NCBI GenBank assembly: GCA_903893625.1
Contig: CAITND010000196.1
Location: 1-63,283 of the forward strand
Direction of reading: 5' to 3'
Source: an uncultured Oscillatoriales cyanobacterium
GTDB lineage: Bacteria; Cyanobacteriota; Cyanobacteriia; Cyanobacteriales; Microcoleaceae
DNA: 63,283 bases
Shown: piece after piece, positions 16,590-25,670 of the stretch
Numbering within the stretch: the stretch's first letter is position 1
Layout: the number at the start of each line of letters is the position of its first letter
The notes under the pieces: generated by a model
The model's input: only the letters and a program-made list of their open reading frames with translations
What the model was told of the DNA's origin: nothing
The model's database searches: none
Translations under genes and position numbers: made by a program

Positions 16590-18995
16590 ATGAGTAGCAG
16601 TCATCATCTCGTTTTTCCTCCCCAGAGTTTCTCTTGGGAATGCCTTACCACCTCTGAGGTTTTAACTCAACAGAACCCTCCAAACCGTGATCTCAATAGA
16701 GGGAATGATTTGCTGGTGTTTCTGACGTTACAAGCGTTACAACGACAAGTTCCTCCCCGTTTGAAATGTTTTGATGATTTTGCTCCAGAAATTCAACGGG
16801 AAATTTACAACTATTTTGGCAGTTATCAACAAACTTGTCTTCTGGTTGATCAATTGTTACTGAACCTTCAAAACTTGAATTCTATTACTCAATATTGTCA
16901 GCAAAGTTCCCTGGGTAAAAAACTCCCTAATGCTTTATATGTTCATCATTCAGCTTTACCTGAACTCAATATTGTGTTAAGACTGTATGAACAATTAAGC
17001 CGTTTTTATTTACCCCAGTTAAAACCCTTTACCCTGATTAAATTTCATACGAATCAACCCGTTATTTCTTATTTATTTTATCCTGACTTTGATCTTAATC
17101 CCCATCCCGCCTTAACAGCTAGTTTTCAAGTGAATGTCAAAACGGGGAACGTTAATATTATGGATTATTCTAATAGTAATAATCCTCCGATTTTACATCG
17201 AAAAGAAACCTTTGTCACCCCGAATTATCCCCATTATCAAAAATTTACCCAACTCACCCAAACAGAAGAATCATTAGGATTATTAGAACCTCGCAAAACT
17301 TCATCCTATTCTGAATTTATTAACTCAGAAACTCGTCTCTATCGAACAATTGGAACTCGAAAAGGTTGGCAACAACACTTAGACAAACATGGGGTAGAAA
17401 TTCAAGATCATCGGGTGATCAAATTTTCAGAAATTACGGAGAATTTAACAGCACTAAATTCTGAGGATTCTTTACAGTTCTTACCCAAAATTGAACGTCA
17501 TCGAGCCGCACTTCCCCGTAAAAGTTTATCGCGTCCTGTTCGTTTAGCTTTGGAAGCCGAATTGTTTCAAGAACACACCACTTTTTTTGATTATGGCTGT
17601 GGATATGGAGGAGATATTCAACGGTTAGCTGAACAGGGATATACGAGTACCGGATGGGACCCTTATTATTCTCCCCATACCCCTCGCGTTGAATCAGATA
17701 TTGTCAATTTAGGCTATGTGATTAACGTGATTGAATGTCAAATAGAACGACGGGAAGCGTTAATTCAAGCCTGGAATTTAGCTCAGTCTGTGTTAATTGT
17801 GGCGGCACAAGTGTTAGTTGATACCCAAGAAAAAGGAATTATGGTTTATGGAGATGGGGTAATTACCAGCCGCAATACCTTTCAAAAATATTATCAGCAG
17901 GAAGAACTCAAAGTTTATATTGATCAAGTGTTGAATGTTGATGCAATTCCTTTAGATTTAGGGGTTTATATTGTTTTTAGGGATGAGATGGAAGCCGAAA
18001 AATTTCGAGCTTCTCGCTTCCGTTCTCGGTTAACTTCTCCCCAGGTGCGTTTAAAAGTTAAACGGTTTGAAGATTATCAGGAATTACTGCAACCCTTAAT
18101 CGAATTTGTTAGCGATCGCGGTCGTTTACCTGTAGATTATGAACTCCCAGAAGCAGACCAAATTAAACAGGAATTTGGCAGCCTCAAACGAGCATTTAAA
18201 GTGATTTTACAAGTCACAAATCCCGATGAATGGGATGTGATCGCCCATAAACGTCGTCAAGATTTATTGGTGTATATTGCCTTAAGTCGATTTGGTCGTC
18301 GTCCTAAACTATTTCAACTTTCAGAACAAATGAAAAATGATATAAAAGGTTTATTCGGCAGTTATATAAAATCTTGTAATTTGGCGGATTTAATGTTATA
18401 TACTCTTGGTGATCCTAAGATTATTGCCAACCATTGCCAAAATAGTGCAGTAGGTCAAAAACGAGCAAATTCCCTCTGGATTCATATTTCAGCGCTGGAA
18501 AAACTTTCTCCCTTACTGCGACTCTATGAGGGATGTGCTAGTCAAACTTTGGGTCGTCCTGAAGGTGCAAACTTAATTAAGTTTCATATCAAAACTCCCA
18601 AAATTTCCTATTTATTTTCCCCAGATTTTGATATCGAAACCCATCCCATCCTTAACACCTGTATGCAAATTGACCTACGGGATCTTCATGTCAGCTATCA
18701 AACTTATGATGGCCCTAATCCTCCAATTTTGCATCGTAAACACACCTTTGTCACCCCAGAGTATCCCCACTATCAACAGTTGGTGAAACTTAGTGAGCAA
18801 GAAGAAAAATGGGGACTATTAGATAACTTTAAGTTGATTCAAACGCGCCTGAATTGGTTAAAATGTTTAGAAGACCATTGTGCTCAAATCAGGGGTTATC
18901 GTGTCTACTGGCGTACTGATGCTGATCCTTATCGGGTTAAATTATTGCGTTCTGCTCGTCGAACTCGAAAGAAATTACAGTCCTCTAACCCATAA
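16590..18995 (+). CDS. DNA phosphorothioation-associated putative methyltransferase with duplicated flanking modules
   Basis: 801 residues. The central part (about 300-480) is a SAM-dependent methyltransferase: motif I FDYGCGYGGD (333-342), then GYTSTGWDPYY and the family block YVINVIECQIERREAL. This is the profile of the Dnd-related methyltransferase family (TIGR04096 type). On both sides lies a related module: 39-278 (DLLVFLTL, FGSYQQTCLL, LIKFHTNQPVISYLFYPDFD, PPILHRKETFVTPNYPHYQ) and 557-775 (DLLVYIAL, FGSYIKSCNL, LIKFHIKTPKISYLFSPDFD, PPILHRKHTFVTPEYPHYQ). The conserved layout points to an ancient internal duplication. No dndBCDE or dndFGH genes occur in the window. Substrate unknown. 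Confidence 0.85.
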   Translation: MSSSHHLVFPPQSFSWECLTTSEVLTQQNPPNRDLNRGNDLLVFLTLQALQRQVPPRLKCFDDFAPEIQREIYNYFGSYQQTCLLVDQLLLNLQNLNSITQYCQQSSLGKKLPNALYVHHSALPELNIVLRLYEQLSRFYLPQLKPFTLIKFHTNQPVISYLFYPDFDLNPHPALTASFQVNVKTGNVNIMDYSNSNNPPILHRKETFVTPNYPHYQKFTQLTQTEESLGLLEPRKTSSYSEFINSETRLYRTIGTRKGWQQHLDKHGVEIQDHRVIKFSEITENLTALNSEDSLQFLPKIERHRAALPRKSLSRPVRLALEAELFQEHTTFFDYGCGYGGDIQRLAEQGYTSTGWDPYYSPHTPRVESDIVNLGYVINVIECQIERREALIQAWNLAQSVLIVAAQVLVDTQEKGIMVYGDGVITSRNTFQKYYQQEELKVYIDQVLNVDAIPLDLGVYIVFRDEMEAEKFRASRFRSRLTSPQVRLKVKRFEDYQELLQPLIEFVSDRGRLPVDYELPEADQIKQEFGSLKRAFKVILQVTNPDEWDVIAHKRRQDLLVYIALSRFGRRPKLFQLSEQMKNDIKGLFGSYIKSCNLADLMLYTLGDPKIIANHCQNSAVGQKRANSLWIHISALEKLSPLLRLYEGCASQTLGRPEGANLIKFHIKTPKISYLFSPDFDIETHPILNTCMQIDLRDLHVSYQTYDGPNPPILHRKHTFVTPEYPHYQQLVKLSEQEEKWGLLDNFKLIQTRLNWLKCLEDHCAQIRGYRVYWRTDADPYRVKLLRSARRTRKKLQSSNP

Positions 18996-19064
18996 GGATG
19001 TTTTTCATCAGTACCAACTTCAGTTTCTAGTTAGGGTAACACGAATTAAGCAAAATATTAAACA

Positions 19065-19862
19065 ATGGACATTAAACAATTACTAGAAAAGTATACTCAC
19101 GGGGAAAGAGATTTTCGTGGCGCTATCTTAATTGGAGTGCAACTCAAGGGCGTTGATTTAAGTAGTGTAGATTTAAGCGGTGCAAATCTAATTAATGCTG
19201 ACTTACAAGAAGCAGATTTAAGCGAAGCAGATTTAACTGGAGTTAACTTAATTAATGCCAATTTGAGTGGTGCTGATTTAAGCGGGTCAGATCTCAGCCG
19301 AGCTTATCTCAATGGTGCTAAATTAGTCGGCACTTATCTCAATCGCGCTCATTTAATTAATACCTATTTAAGTGGAGCTAATTTAATTTATACAAAACTG
19401 ATTGGTGCCAATTTAACAGGAGCTAATCTCACCAATGTTAAATTAATTAACGCCAATCTTACCCGTGCAATTTTGACAAACTGTAACCTCACAGGTGTTA
19501 ATTTAATTGGTGCGGATCTCAAAGGTGCTAATCTATTGGGTGCGGATCTCAAAGGTGCAAATTTAAGTGGCACCTTAATGGATGAAACCACCGAACTTAG
19601 TGAAAAATGGCGACGGGTTCAAGAAATTGTGACTCAAGGTGGGATTGAACGAGATTTAAGTTATACAGATTTGAAAGAAACTAACTTAATTGGAGCCAAT
19701 TTAACGGGAGCTAATTTAACCCATGCTGATTTAAGTGGTTCTAATTTAAGTGGAATTTATCTCACCAATGCTATTGTAGAAAATGCTAAATTCCTTGGTG
19801 TGGTGGGACTTTCCCCAGAAGCCAAACTTAACCTAAAACAACGAGGTGCCATATTAGATTAG
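19065..19862 (+). CDS. Pentapeptide-repeat protein
   Basis: 265 residues. After the leader MDIKQLLEKYTHGERDFRGA come A(N/D)LxX repeats from about residue 20 to 175 (LSGADLSGSDL, LTGANLTNVKL). A non-repeat interruption around 176-205 (LSEKWRRVQEIVTQGGIERD) is followed by a second short repeat block (NLIGANLTGANL) and a capping tail FLGVVGLSPEAKLNLKQRGA. This EKWRxVxEIVxxG spacer between two helices is common in cyanobacterial pentapeptide proteins. No signal or membrane segment. It lies 69 bases after the phosphorothioation-related gene on the same strand. Confidence 0.88.
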   Translation: MDIKQLLEKYTHGERDFRGAILIGVQLKGVDLSSVDLSGANLINADLQEADLSEADLTGVNLINANLSGADLSGSDLSRAYLNGAKLVGTYLNRAHLINTYLSGANLIYTKLIGANLTGANLTNVKLINANLTRAILTNCNLTGVNLIGADLKGANLLGADLKGANLSGTLMDETTELSEKWRRVQEIVTQGGIERDLSYTDLKETNLIGANLTGANLTHADLSGSNLSGIYLTNAIVENAKFLGVVGLSPEAKLNLKQRGAILD

Positions 19863-19872
19863 CAATTCTGTA

Positions 19873-19899
19873 GGGTGCGTAAGCCTAGCGCACGCACCC
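19873..19899. terminator. Hairpin after the pentapeptide gene (dispersed-repeat type)
   Basis: GGGTGCGT (19873-19880) pairs with ACGCACCC (19892-19899) across an 11-base loop, 10 bases after the stop codon. No T run follows, so it may be a dispersed repeat rather than a classical terminator. Confidence 0.5.
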
Positions 19900-19983
19900 C
19901 CTAACCTTTTAAAAAGAGATCCTATTCTCAATAAAAATTTTAGTTATTCTTTCATTGAGAAATGGTTCTAATATTCTGTCAGA

Positions 19984-20193
19984 TTAAACTTCGACATATT
20001 CGGATATAGCGACAGGTTCAGGAATGGGTAAACCTTCTATTTCTAACCCTTCTAAATGAAAAATAATCGCTTCTCTAATTTCTTCTTCAACTTCTTCTAT
20101 TGTGTAACCCGTCGCCACACATCCCGGTAGATCTGGAACATAAGCGCAATAGTTCATAGCTGCTTTTTCAATCACAATTGCATAACGTTTCAT
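19984..20193 (-). CDS. hicB: HicB-family antitoxin
   Basis: 69 residues. It is a partial RNase H-like fold antitoxin: MKRYAIVIEKAAMNYCAYVP, DLPGCVATGYTIEEVEEEIR and EAIIFHLEGL match the HicB core. The short form lacks a C-terminal DNA-binding domain. It neutralises the HicA mRNA interferase encoded 20 bases upstream on the same strand (order hicA then hicB). Confidence 0.9.
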   Translation of the reverse strand: MKRYAIVIEKAAMNYCAYVPDLPGCVATGYTIEEVEEEIREAIIFHLEGLEIEGLPIPEPVAISEYVEV

Positions 20194-20213
20194 CGGTTAA
20201 TTACTCCTAAAAT

Positions 20214-20402
20214 TTAAAGATAAATTTGAGCTTGTTTAATAATACTGTTTAATGTTCCTGGTGCTAAATCATCTGATAGTTTACCTGGAACAGTAACAAC
20301 ACCAGACTTTAGAGGATGTTTAAATTGTCGGTGACTTCCTCTCGTTCTTGCTAAATACCAACCCTCTTGCTCTAATCGTTTAATGATCTCTTTTACTTTC
20401 AT
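20214..20402 (-). CDS. hicA: HicA-family toxin (mRNA interferase)
   Basis: 62 residues. A double-stranded-RNA-binding-like toxin that cleaves mRNA. The fold pattern is complete: MKVKEIIKRLEQEGWYLART, then RGSHRQFKHP with the catalytic His in the GSH motif, VVTVPGKLSDDLAPGTLNSI, and the C-terminal helix. It is the first gene of the pair with the HicB antitoxin downstream. Confidence 0.92.
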   Translation of the reverse strand: MKVKEIIKRLEQEGWYLARTRGSHRQFKHPLKSGVVTVPGKLSDDLAPGTLNSIIKQAQIYL

Positions 20403-20551
20403 CCTCGTTCCTTTTATTTTAACAGTATATCATTGAAACTGGCATCCTTTTTTAACCCGATTATTAAAATAAAACCCGTCTACCTAGAAACGAGGGAAAA
20501 TATTATAAACTATTATTTTGTTAGGGTTTTAGAGATCGCTTTTTCCCTTCT

Positions 20552-20594
20552 CGTAGTGAGTCCTTCAGGACTCAGCCCTAAAGGGCTTACTACG
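20552..20594. repeat. Three-way-junction inverted repeat
   Basis: CGTAGT (20552-20557) pairs with ACTACG (20589-20594). Between them sit two perfect hairpins, GAGTCC-TTCA-GGACTC (20558-20573) and AGCCC-TAAA-GGGCT (20574-20587). The transcript would fold into a compact cloverleaf. It lies between hicA and the end of the GT39 gene, on the latter's 3' side. Confidence 0.75.
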
Positions 20595-20602
20595 ATTAGT
20601 TA

Positions 20603-23134
20603 TTAAATTTTATTCAAAGCTTGTAAATTCTGCCAAGCTGGAATAATATTACCCTGCATCAATTGAGAAACCCCTAATAAAGCTTTAAATTCTGGCTGAT
20701 TTGGATTTATTTCTAACGCAGGTTTTAAGGCTTGTTCTGCTAATTTTGGCTGGAAATTATACAGATAAACAAACGCTAAATAAGCGTGAGCATTCGGATT
20801 TTTATTATCCAGTTGAGTGATCTGTTTTAAAGCTGCGATCGCTCCTTTTGCATCCTGTTGTAAAACATTTGCTAACGCTAAATTATATCCTAAATCTAAC
20901 CGTAATGGTTCTTGTTTTAAACGATATTCTAAAGCTGTTTCTGCTTGAATTGTATAATCTTGAGTCGGATCATATTGATTAATCCGTCCCACCTCGGCAA
21001 AAATCGAATCTAACGCTTTAATTCCTTGAGGTAAATTCACCGATAACGTTCTCAATTGAGTCACTAAATCTAATTCAGGTGCATCTAAAGGCGGTGCTTT
21101 AGGATCAATTTTTAAGATAATATTAGGCGTTTCAATCTTATAATTATCACCCGTTTTTCGGTTTAAATAGGTTGCTTCTAACCGATAATTTCCAGGGATA
21201 AGATTAACCGGAGGAAGCATCGCCATTCGTTCTATTACTTGATAACTTTGATCAGATGAATCAGTATATAATTGTCCCATTCCTATCCCATGATCATGAA
21301 TCCAAGAAGATAAACCTTCTTTTTTAGGGGAAGTCAACCTCCAGGTTAAAATCACAACCCCCTCCTGCAATTCGGGTAACGATCCTCGCCAGTCATAAGT
21401 AACAGGAATTGGAACTCCAGGAGGTGCTTGATTAGGGATTAAAAGATTACCTAACTCAACTTTTTTTACCCCTTGAGGGAAAGGTTCTACTTGCACAAAT
21501 GACGTAATTCTTTGATATAAATTCAAAAAACTATTATCGGGTAATAACCATTGATTTTTTAACTTAAATTCGGGACTGGTTTCTAACATTTGCATCGTCA
21601 TCTGTTGAGCATCTTGCACCCGATCTACTGACCCCTGTTGTCCGGTTTTTGTTACAAACCAAGACAGCGATCGCACATCCTTTAAAACATTCTTTTTATT
21701 TGTTCCAACTTGTCTCGCATACACTTGAGAATCTTGTAACGAACCATAATAATTAAAATTATGTTGATTAATTTCTGGCGTTGAAGGTAATACCCCTAAA
21801 TTTGCTTTTAAATGGGGTTGGGATTGAATTATTTCTGCAATTACTTGCTCATTCGGCCAAGGATTTCCCAAATAAACATGATGTTGATTTCCAGGGTTTA
21901 AAGTTCTCATCAACTGTCTAACGGGATAACTGCCAATCGGCCATAAATTAAAGATCATTAATATTATCCCTAAACTCAATGTTCCCCAGCGAATTTGTCG
22001 CCCCCACCGTTGAGGAAATAATGTTAAGAAATAGGCTAAAACAATCGCTAAAACCGGAAGTAAGGGTAAAGTATAGCGAAAATCCTTATTAATATTTAAA
22101 GAGCTAATAAAATATCCCCCGAACCAAAAAACTGCTAACCATTGTAAGGATATCCAATTCAACTCTAATTTTGCGAAGTTAGAAAAGGGATGATGTTGCT
22201 GATTCCCAGATAAAGAATAGTGTTTAATAATATAAAATAAAAGTCCAATAATCGGAATCATTAATAACGGCCAAGAAACATGAGCCGGAAGTAATTTAAA
22301 ATAATAAGTCCAAGCGTCTAAACTGGTTAAAGCCGGATCACCTTCGGCGATCGCAGAATCAATCGTTGCTCGTTTTCCTGAAGTTAGCATTAATAACCAA
22401 TTCGTTCTCGCCCAAGGGTAAATCACCAAAGTTGACAATAATAATCCGACAACTAATTGTAAAAAACGTTTCCAATCTCGATGTTTTAGAGTTCCTACCG
22501 TTACCCATAATAAAGGGATAAATAGGAAAAAAATCGTTGTTTGTTTCGTTAAAATTGCTAATCCAAACGTGAACCCAAAAACAATAGACCACAGCCAAGA
22601 ATCAGTCCCTTTTTTATCCAAAGCAGGTAAGCTAGAAAACCGCCACATTGTTAAGCTATAAAAACTTAACGTCACCATTGCAGTTAACGGATAATCCAGA
22701 AGAAATTGTAAGCGATGGTGATAAAGTCCGGGTAAAATAGCGCATAATGCTGTTGCCCAAAATCCTACTGAACGGTTAAATAATCGTGTTCCTAAACCAT
22801 AAACTGAAGCGAATAAAATAGCGCTAAATAATAAATGAACAGCATTTGTTTGATCTGGCCCAATTCCTAATAGATTTTGAAAGGGAATTGTTAATAAATA
22901 GGTCAAAGGTGGCACTTTCGGCGACAGCATCCACATCTGACTCCACCAGTCCCCAGAAAACCATTGCGGATGTTGCCACACTCGCCAATAATCTAAGCCA
23001 CTATTGAGATAATCGGCGTGATCCCAAGCGGGAACAGAATGATCCATCCCAAACCATAAGCGATCACTCACCGCCACCAAAAGCCAAATCAAGCTGACCC
23101 CAATTAGCTCTGCGGGGGGTTTTTTGTGCGTCAT
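20603..23134 (-). CDS. GT39-like membrane glycosyltransferase with C-terminal TPR
   Basis: 843 residues. The N-terminal 420 residues contain about ten membrane helices with an early acidic loop, WDHADYLNSG (about 37-46). This is the layout of GT39/ArnT/PMT-type transferases, which use polyprenyl-phosphate sugars on the periplasmic side. A soluble region follows (about 425-690). The C-terminus (about 720-843) holds tetratricopeptide repeats (LGYNLALANVLQQDAKGAIA, AHAYLAFVYLYNFQPKLAEQ, FKALLGVSQLMQGN). Such fusions in cyanobacteria are uncharacterised; the acceptor is not inferable. No partner genes adjoin. Confidence 0.8.
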   Translation of the reverse strand: MTHKKPPAELIGVSLIWLLVAVSDRLWFGMDHSVPAWDHADYLNSGLDYWRVWQHPQWFSGDWWSQMWMLSPKVPPLTYLLTIPFQNLLGIGPDQTNAVHLLFSAILFASVYGLGTRLFNRSVGFWATALCAILPGLYHHRLQFLLDYPLTAMVTLSFYSLTMWRFSSLPALDKKGTDSWLWSIVFGFTFGLAILTKQTTIFFLFIPLLWVTVGTLKHRDWKRFLQLVVGLLLSTLVIYPWARTNWLLMLTSGKRATIDSAIAEGDPALTSLDAWTYYFKLLPAHVSWPLLMIPIIGLLFYIIKHYSLSGNQQHHPFSNFAKLELNWISLQWLAVFWFGGYFISSLNINKDFRYTLPLLPVLAIVLAYFLTLFPQRWGRQIRWGTLSLGIILMIFNLWPIGSYPVRQLMRTLNPGNQHHVYLGNPWPNEQVIAEIIQSQPHLKANLGVLPSTPEINQHNFNYYGSLQDSQVYARQVGTNKKNVLKDVRSLSWFVTKTGQQGSVDRVQDAQQMTMQMLETSPEFKLKNQWLLPDNSFLNLYQRITSFVQVEPFPQGVKKVELGNLLIPNQAPPGVPIPVTYDWRGSLPELQEGVVILTWRLTSPKKEGLSSWIHDHGIGMGQLYTDSSDQSYQVIERMAMLPPVNLIPGNYRLEATYLNRKTGDNYKIETPNIILKIDPKAPPLDAPELDLVTQLRTLSVNLPQGIKALDSIFAEVGRINQYDPTQDYTIQAETALEYRLKQEPLRLDLGYNLALANVLQQDAKGAIAALKQITQLDNKNPNAHAYLAFVYLYNFQPKLAEQALKPALEINPNQPEFKALLGVSQLMQGNIIPAWQNLQALNKI

Positions 23135-23246
23135 GTTGCCATCCTATCTGCTATTGCTTCAGTTTCATTCACTTTATCAAAAAATTTCTCTCTAGGGGGT
23201 TGCCAAACTCGTTCAGATTTGCTAGAGTGGTAAAAGTGAAAAACAA

Positions 23247-23319
<73 letters not shown>

Positions 23320-23328
23320 CTCCATAAG

Positions 23329-23364
23329 ACCCCTTAAAGTGTTAACATTTTGAGGGGTTTTTTG
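23329..23364 (+). terminator. Rho-independent terminator of tRNA-Phe
   Basis: ACCCCTTAAA pairs with TTTTGAGGGGT, followed by TTTTT. It starts 10 bases after the tRNA 3' end. Confidence 0.8.
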
Positions 23365-23430
23365 CTTTCTAGCTCCTCAATCTTTATTTTTCTGATATCG
23401 TAGCGATCGCATTTCCTCCCAAACGCGATT

Positions 23431-23835
23431 TTATGCGCTTTCCCAGTCTTCCAATTGTAGTTGGGGAATGCGAGAAAATTCTCTCGTATTGTGAGTAACT
23501 AATATTAGATTATGAGCTAGAGCAATAGCAGCAATTTGTAAATCATAAGCACCGATAGGTATTCCTTGTTTTTTTAATTGAGAACGCCAATATCCACATA
23601 TAGCGGCTGCTTGACCATCAAAAGGTAAGCTCATAAAGTCTGCAAAAAACTTTTGTAAATTTTCTAAATTTTCTTGCGAACGAGAGCTATTATACGCACC
23701 ATAATAAAGCTCAAATTTGACAATATCACAGATACATACTTCTTCTGGAGACAAAGAAATAATGTGCTGATAGATAGATATATTACGCCGATTAATATAG
23801 CCAATACAAGTATTGGTATCAAGCAAATACATCAT
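23431..23835 (-). CDS. vapC: VapC-family PIN-domain toxin
   Basis: 134 residues. PIN ribonuclease fold with acidic metal ligands in the expected places: MYLLDTNTCIGYI (D6), VKFELYYGA (E42), GAYDLQIAAIAL (D99), and THNTREF near the end. It is the toxin of a VapBC pair, probably cutting tRNA or rRNA like its relatives. Its start overlaps the stop of the antitoxin gene by 4 bases. Confidence 0.92.
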   Translation of the reverse strand: MMYLLDTNTCIGYINRRNISIYQHIISLSPEEVCICDIVKFELYYGAYNSSRSQENLENLQKFFADFMSLPFDGQAAAICGYWRSQLKKQGIPIGAYDLQIAAIALAHNLILVTHNTREFSRIPQLQLEDWESA

Positions 23836-24062
23836 AGAAATGCCTCTCTATCAGGTTGTTCTTCTTGAGTCGATCTTTCTAATGGTTCTCCTTGCCAAGC
23901 TCCAAATGTGCTGAGAAATTCATGCGACCACTGACGTTTTGACGGGTTCTGTACTGTTTGATAAACAATAATCGCTTCTACTTCAGTATCTTGGATTTCC
24001 GGTAAAGGTATGTGTAACATTCCATCACTGCCAATGTGAGATTTTACTTTAATACTTTGCAT
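23832..24062 (-). CDS. vapB: VapB-like antitoxin
   Basis: 76 residues. The N-terminal part (MQSIKVKSHIGSDGMLHIPL, PEIQDTEVEAIIVYQ) fits the AbrB/DUF104-like DNA-binding antitoxin class that accompanies PIN toxins in cyanobacteria. The C-terminal tail (EFLSTFGAWQGEPLER) is the toxin-binding peptide, with the conserved FxxxFGxW pattern. It is the first gene of the pair, with a 4-base overlap with vapC. Confidence 0.85.
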   Translation of the reverse strand: MQSIKVKSHIGSDGMLHIPLPEIQDTEVEAIIVYQTVQNPSKRQWSHEFLSTFGAWQGEPLERSTQEEQPDREAFL

Positions 24063-24198
24063 CGTTGTTTACCTCTTCATTAAATTTTATCTGTATGCTT
24101 ATTTTAGCAATTGCCTTTTTTATTCCTATAATAGCGCACATCCTCCCAAAATGCGATCACTCCCTTATCCTGACTAAAACTGACAGTTTTTTAGCTGT

Positions 24199-24396
24199 TT
24201 ATCTAGTGCTAGTTGCTTCCTCTACAATCGCTATTTCTTCCGGTGTTAATCCGTAAAGTTGATATACAATTTGGTCTATTTCTGCTTCCAGATTAGTAGT
24301 ATCAGCAATTGAACTGGTACGTTTTATACTTAAAACTTTGTAGATTTCTTCTTCCTCTTTATTTATCTTTACATACTTGGGTTTCTTCCTGCCTAC
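24199..24396 (-). pseudogene. C-terminal relic of a type IIG/Eco57I-like methylase-nuclease
   Basis: Read leftward from an in-frame stop near 24397, the frame runs 65 codons to the stop TAA at 24199-24201 and ends in LEAEIDQIVYQLYGLTPEEI followed by AIVEEATSTR. The EIDxLVYxLYGLTxEE string is the typical last helix of large Eco57I-type and other type II/BREX-like adenine methylases. No ATG, GTG or TTG start is available in the open stretch, so this is debris of a lost gene. It fills most of the otherwise empty 24063-24437 gap; the rest of that gap holds nothing recognisable. Confidence 0.6.
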
Positions 24397-24437
24397 CTAC
24401 TTAAACAAGTTTTATTCGTATCTTCATCCTGGCATCT

Positions 24438-24875
24438 TTAAGCATTACTTAATTGGGGTCTAATTCTATAATGTCGATACCGCCAATAATCCTTGAGAAT
24501 GCGATCGTGATCAAAACATAAGTTTTGGGGAATTCTCCAAGGTTCAAATAGTTCTAAATGTTTAGCATCATCTGCGGCTTGGGGTTCTCCAATAGCAGTG
24601 GCTAAAAATACAACACTTAAGGTATGTTGACGAGGATCTCGATTCGGATCAGAATAAACATAAAATTGTTCAATTAATTCTATCTCTAATCCCGTTTCTT
24701 CTTTCGCTTCTCGAATAGCTGCGGTTTCTACCGTTTCTCCATAATCCACAAATCCCCCAGGAATTGCCCATCCAAACGGCGGATTTTTGCGTTCAATTAA
24801 TACAATCGGTCGCGCCGGACGATCAATTAATTCAATAATAATATCAACGGTTGGAGTCGGATTTCGATAAGTCAT
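24438..24875 (-). CDS. NUDIX hydrolase
   Basis: 145 residues. It carries the full NUDIX box GxxxxxEx7REUxEExGU as [20 protein letters not shown] followed by ETGLEI (about 40-66), which coordinates Mg for cleavage of nucleoside-diphosphate-linked compounds. The start [18 protein letters not shown] and the W before GGF ([13 protein letters not shown]) resemble the ADP-ribose pyrophosphatase/8-oxo-dGTP-like subgroup. The precise substrate is not predictable. It is in line with aroK upstream, with a 91-base repeat-rich gap. Confidence 0.9.
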   Translation of the reverse strand: MTYRNPTPTVDIIIELIDRPARPIVLIERKNPPFGWAIPGGFVDYGETVETAAIREAKEETGLEIELIEQFYVYSDPNRDPRQHTLSVVFLATAIGEPQAADDAKHLELFEPWRIPQNLCFDHDRILKDYWRYRHYRIRPQLSNA

Positions 24876-24898
24876 AAATGAGGAGTGTTGACGGTTGG

Positions 24899-24937
24899 CT
24901 CCCCCCCTTGCCCCCGTGTACGGGGGGTTGGGGAGGA
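24899..24937. repeat. G/C-run imperfect hairpin
   Basis: A C-rich arm (CTCCCCCCCTTGCCCCCG) faces a G-rich arm (CGGGGGGTTGGGGAG) across TGTA. It lies between aroK and the NUDIX gene and is flanked by partial GACGGTTGAC heptamers. A dispersed intergenic repeat; it may also fold in the aroK-NUDIX mRNA. Confidence 0.55.
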
Positions 24938-24966
24938 CGGTTGACTGTTGAAAACTATTGTATTTT

Positions 24967-25518
24967 TTAATTTAAAGCATTAGATTTAGGTTTTAAAATT
25001 GATGGGATTTTTTCTAATATTTGGGTGCTTATTTGTTCGGGTGTATCGCCAGAATTAATCATAATTTCGAGATCGGCTTGAGCATACAGGGATTGGCGTT
25101 TTTCTAATAAGGTTTGTAATTGTTGTAAAGGATCGGGGTGTTGTAATAAAGGTCGGGTTGTATCTTCTTTTAAACGGTTATAAAGTTCTTCAACGGGAAC
25201 ATTCAGCCAAATAATAATTCCATGTCGAAGATAACTCCAATTCATTTGTTTGAGAATAATTCCTCCGCCTGTCGCAATCACAAATTTTTGATACGCACAA
25301 AGTTGGGATAAAACCTGAGATTCTATATCTCTAAAGGCTTCCTCTCCTTCGGTGGCAAAAATATCAGAAATGGATTGATGGGTCACTTGGCTAATTAGGT
25401 CATCTGTATCGATGAATCGATAACCTAATTGTTTTGCCAATAATTCCCCGACAGTGGTTTTTCCAGCCCCCATCATTCCTATTAGATAAATATTGATTCC
25501 GTTTAACTGTTCTTGCAA
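24967..25518 (-). CDS. aroK: Shikimate kinase
   Basis: 183 residues. It phosphorylates shikimate at the 3-hydroxyl with ATP, the fifth step of chorismate and aromatic amino acid synthesis; cytosolic. P-loop [12 protein letters not shown] (about 14-25); shikimate-binding FIDTDDLI with the DTD motif (about 35-42), FRDIE, and the Walker-B-like ATGGGII; lid region [10 protein letters not shown]. Family length is normal. No other aro genes are nearby. Confidence 0.94.
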   Translation of the reverse strand: MQEQLNGINIYLIGMMGAGKTTVGELLAKQLGYRFIDTDDLISQVTHQSISDIFATEGEEAFRDIESQVLSQLCAYQKFVIATGGGIILKQMNWSYLRHGIIIWLNVPVEELYNRLKEDTTRPLLQHPDPLQQLQTLLEKRQSLYAQADLEIMINSGDTPEQISTQILEKIPSILKPKSNALN

Positions 25519-25563
25519 AATTTATAGCCTCGCTTTCAATTTAACTTTTGATAATATAGCAGA

Positions 25564-25660
25564 GAATTGGGAATTACGAATTGGGAATTACGAATTACGA
25601 ATTACGAATTACGAATGGGGAAGAGGGAATGGGGAAGAGGGAATGGGGAATGGGGAATAG
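25564..25660. repeat. Heptamer tandem arrays (TTACGAA and GGGAATG/GGGAAGA types)
   Basis: The first half is GAATTAC/GAATTGG units in tandem, the second half GGGGAAGAGGGAAT-type units. All step by seven bases. The array fills the gap between the LapA-like gene and aroK. The same TTACGAA unit recurs at 34051-34119. Confidence 0.85.
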
Positions 25661-25670
25661 AAATTAGGAT

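Noticed and set aside
24065-24256. Rightward hydrophobic frame of 63 codons
   Set aside because: Lies antisense to the RM relic, has no ribosome site and no family resemblance.
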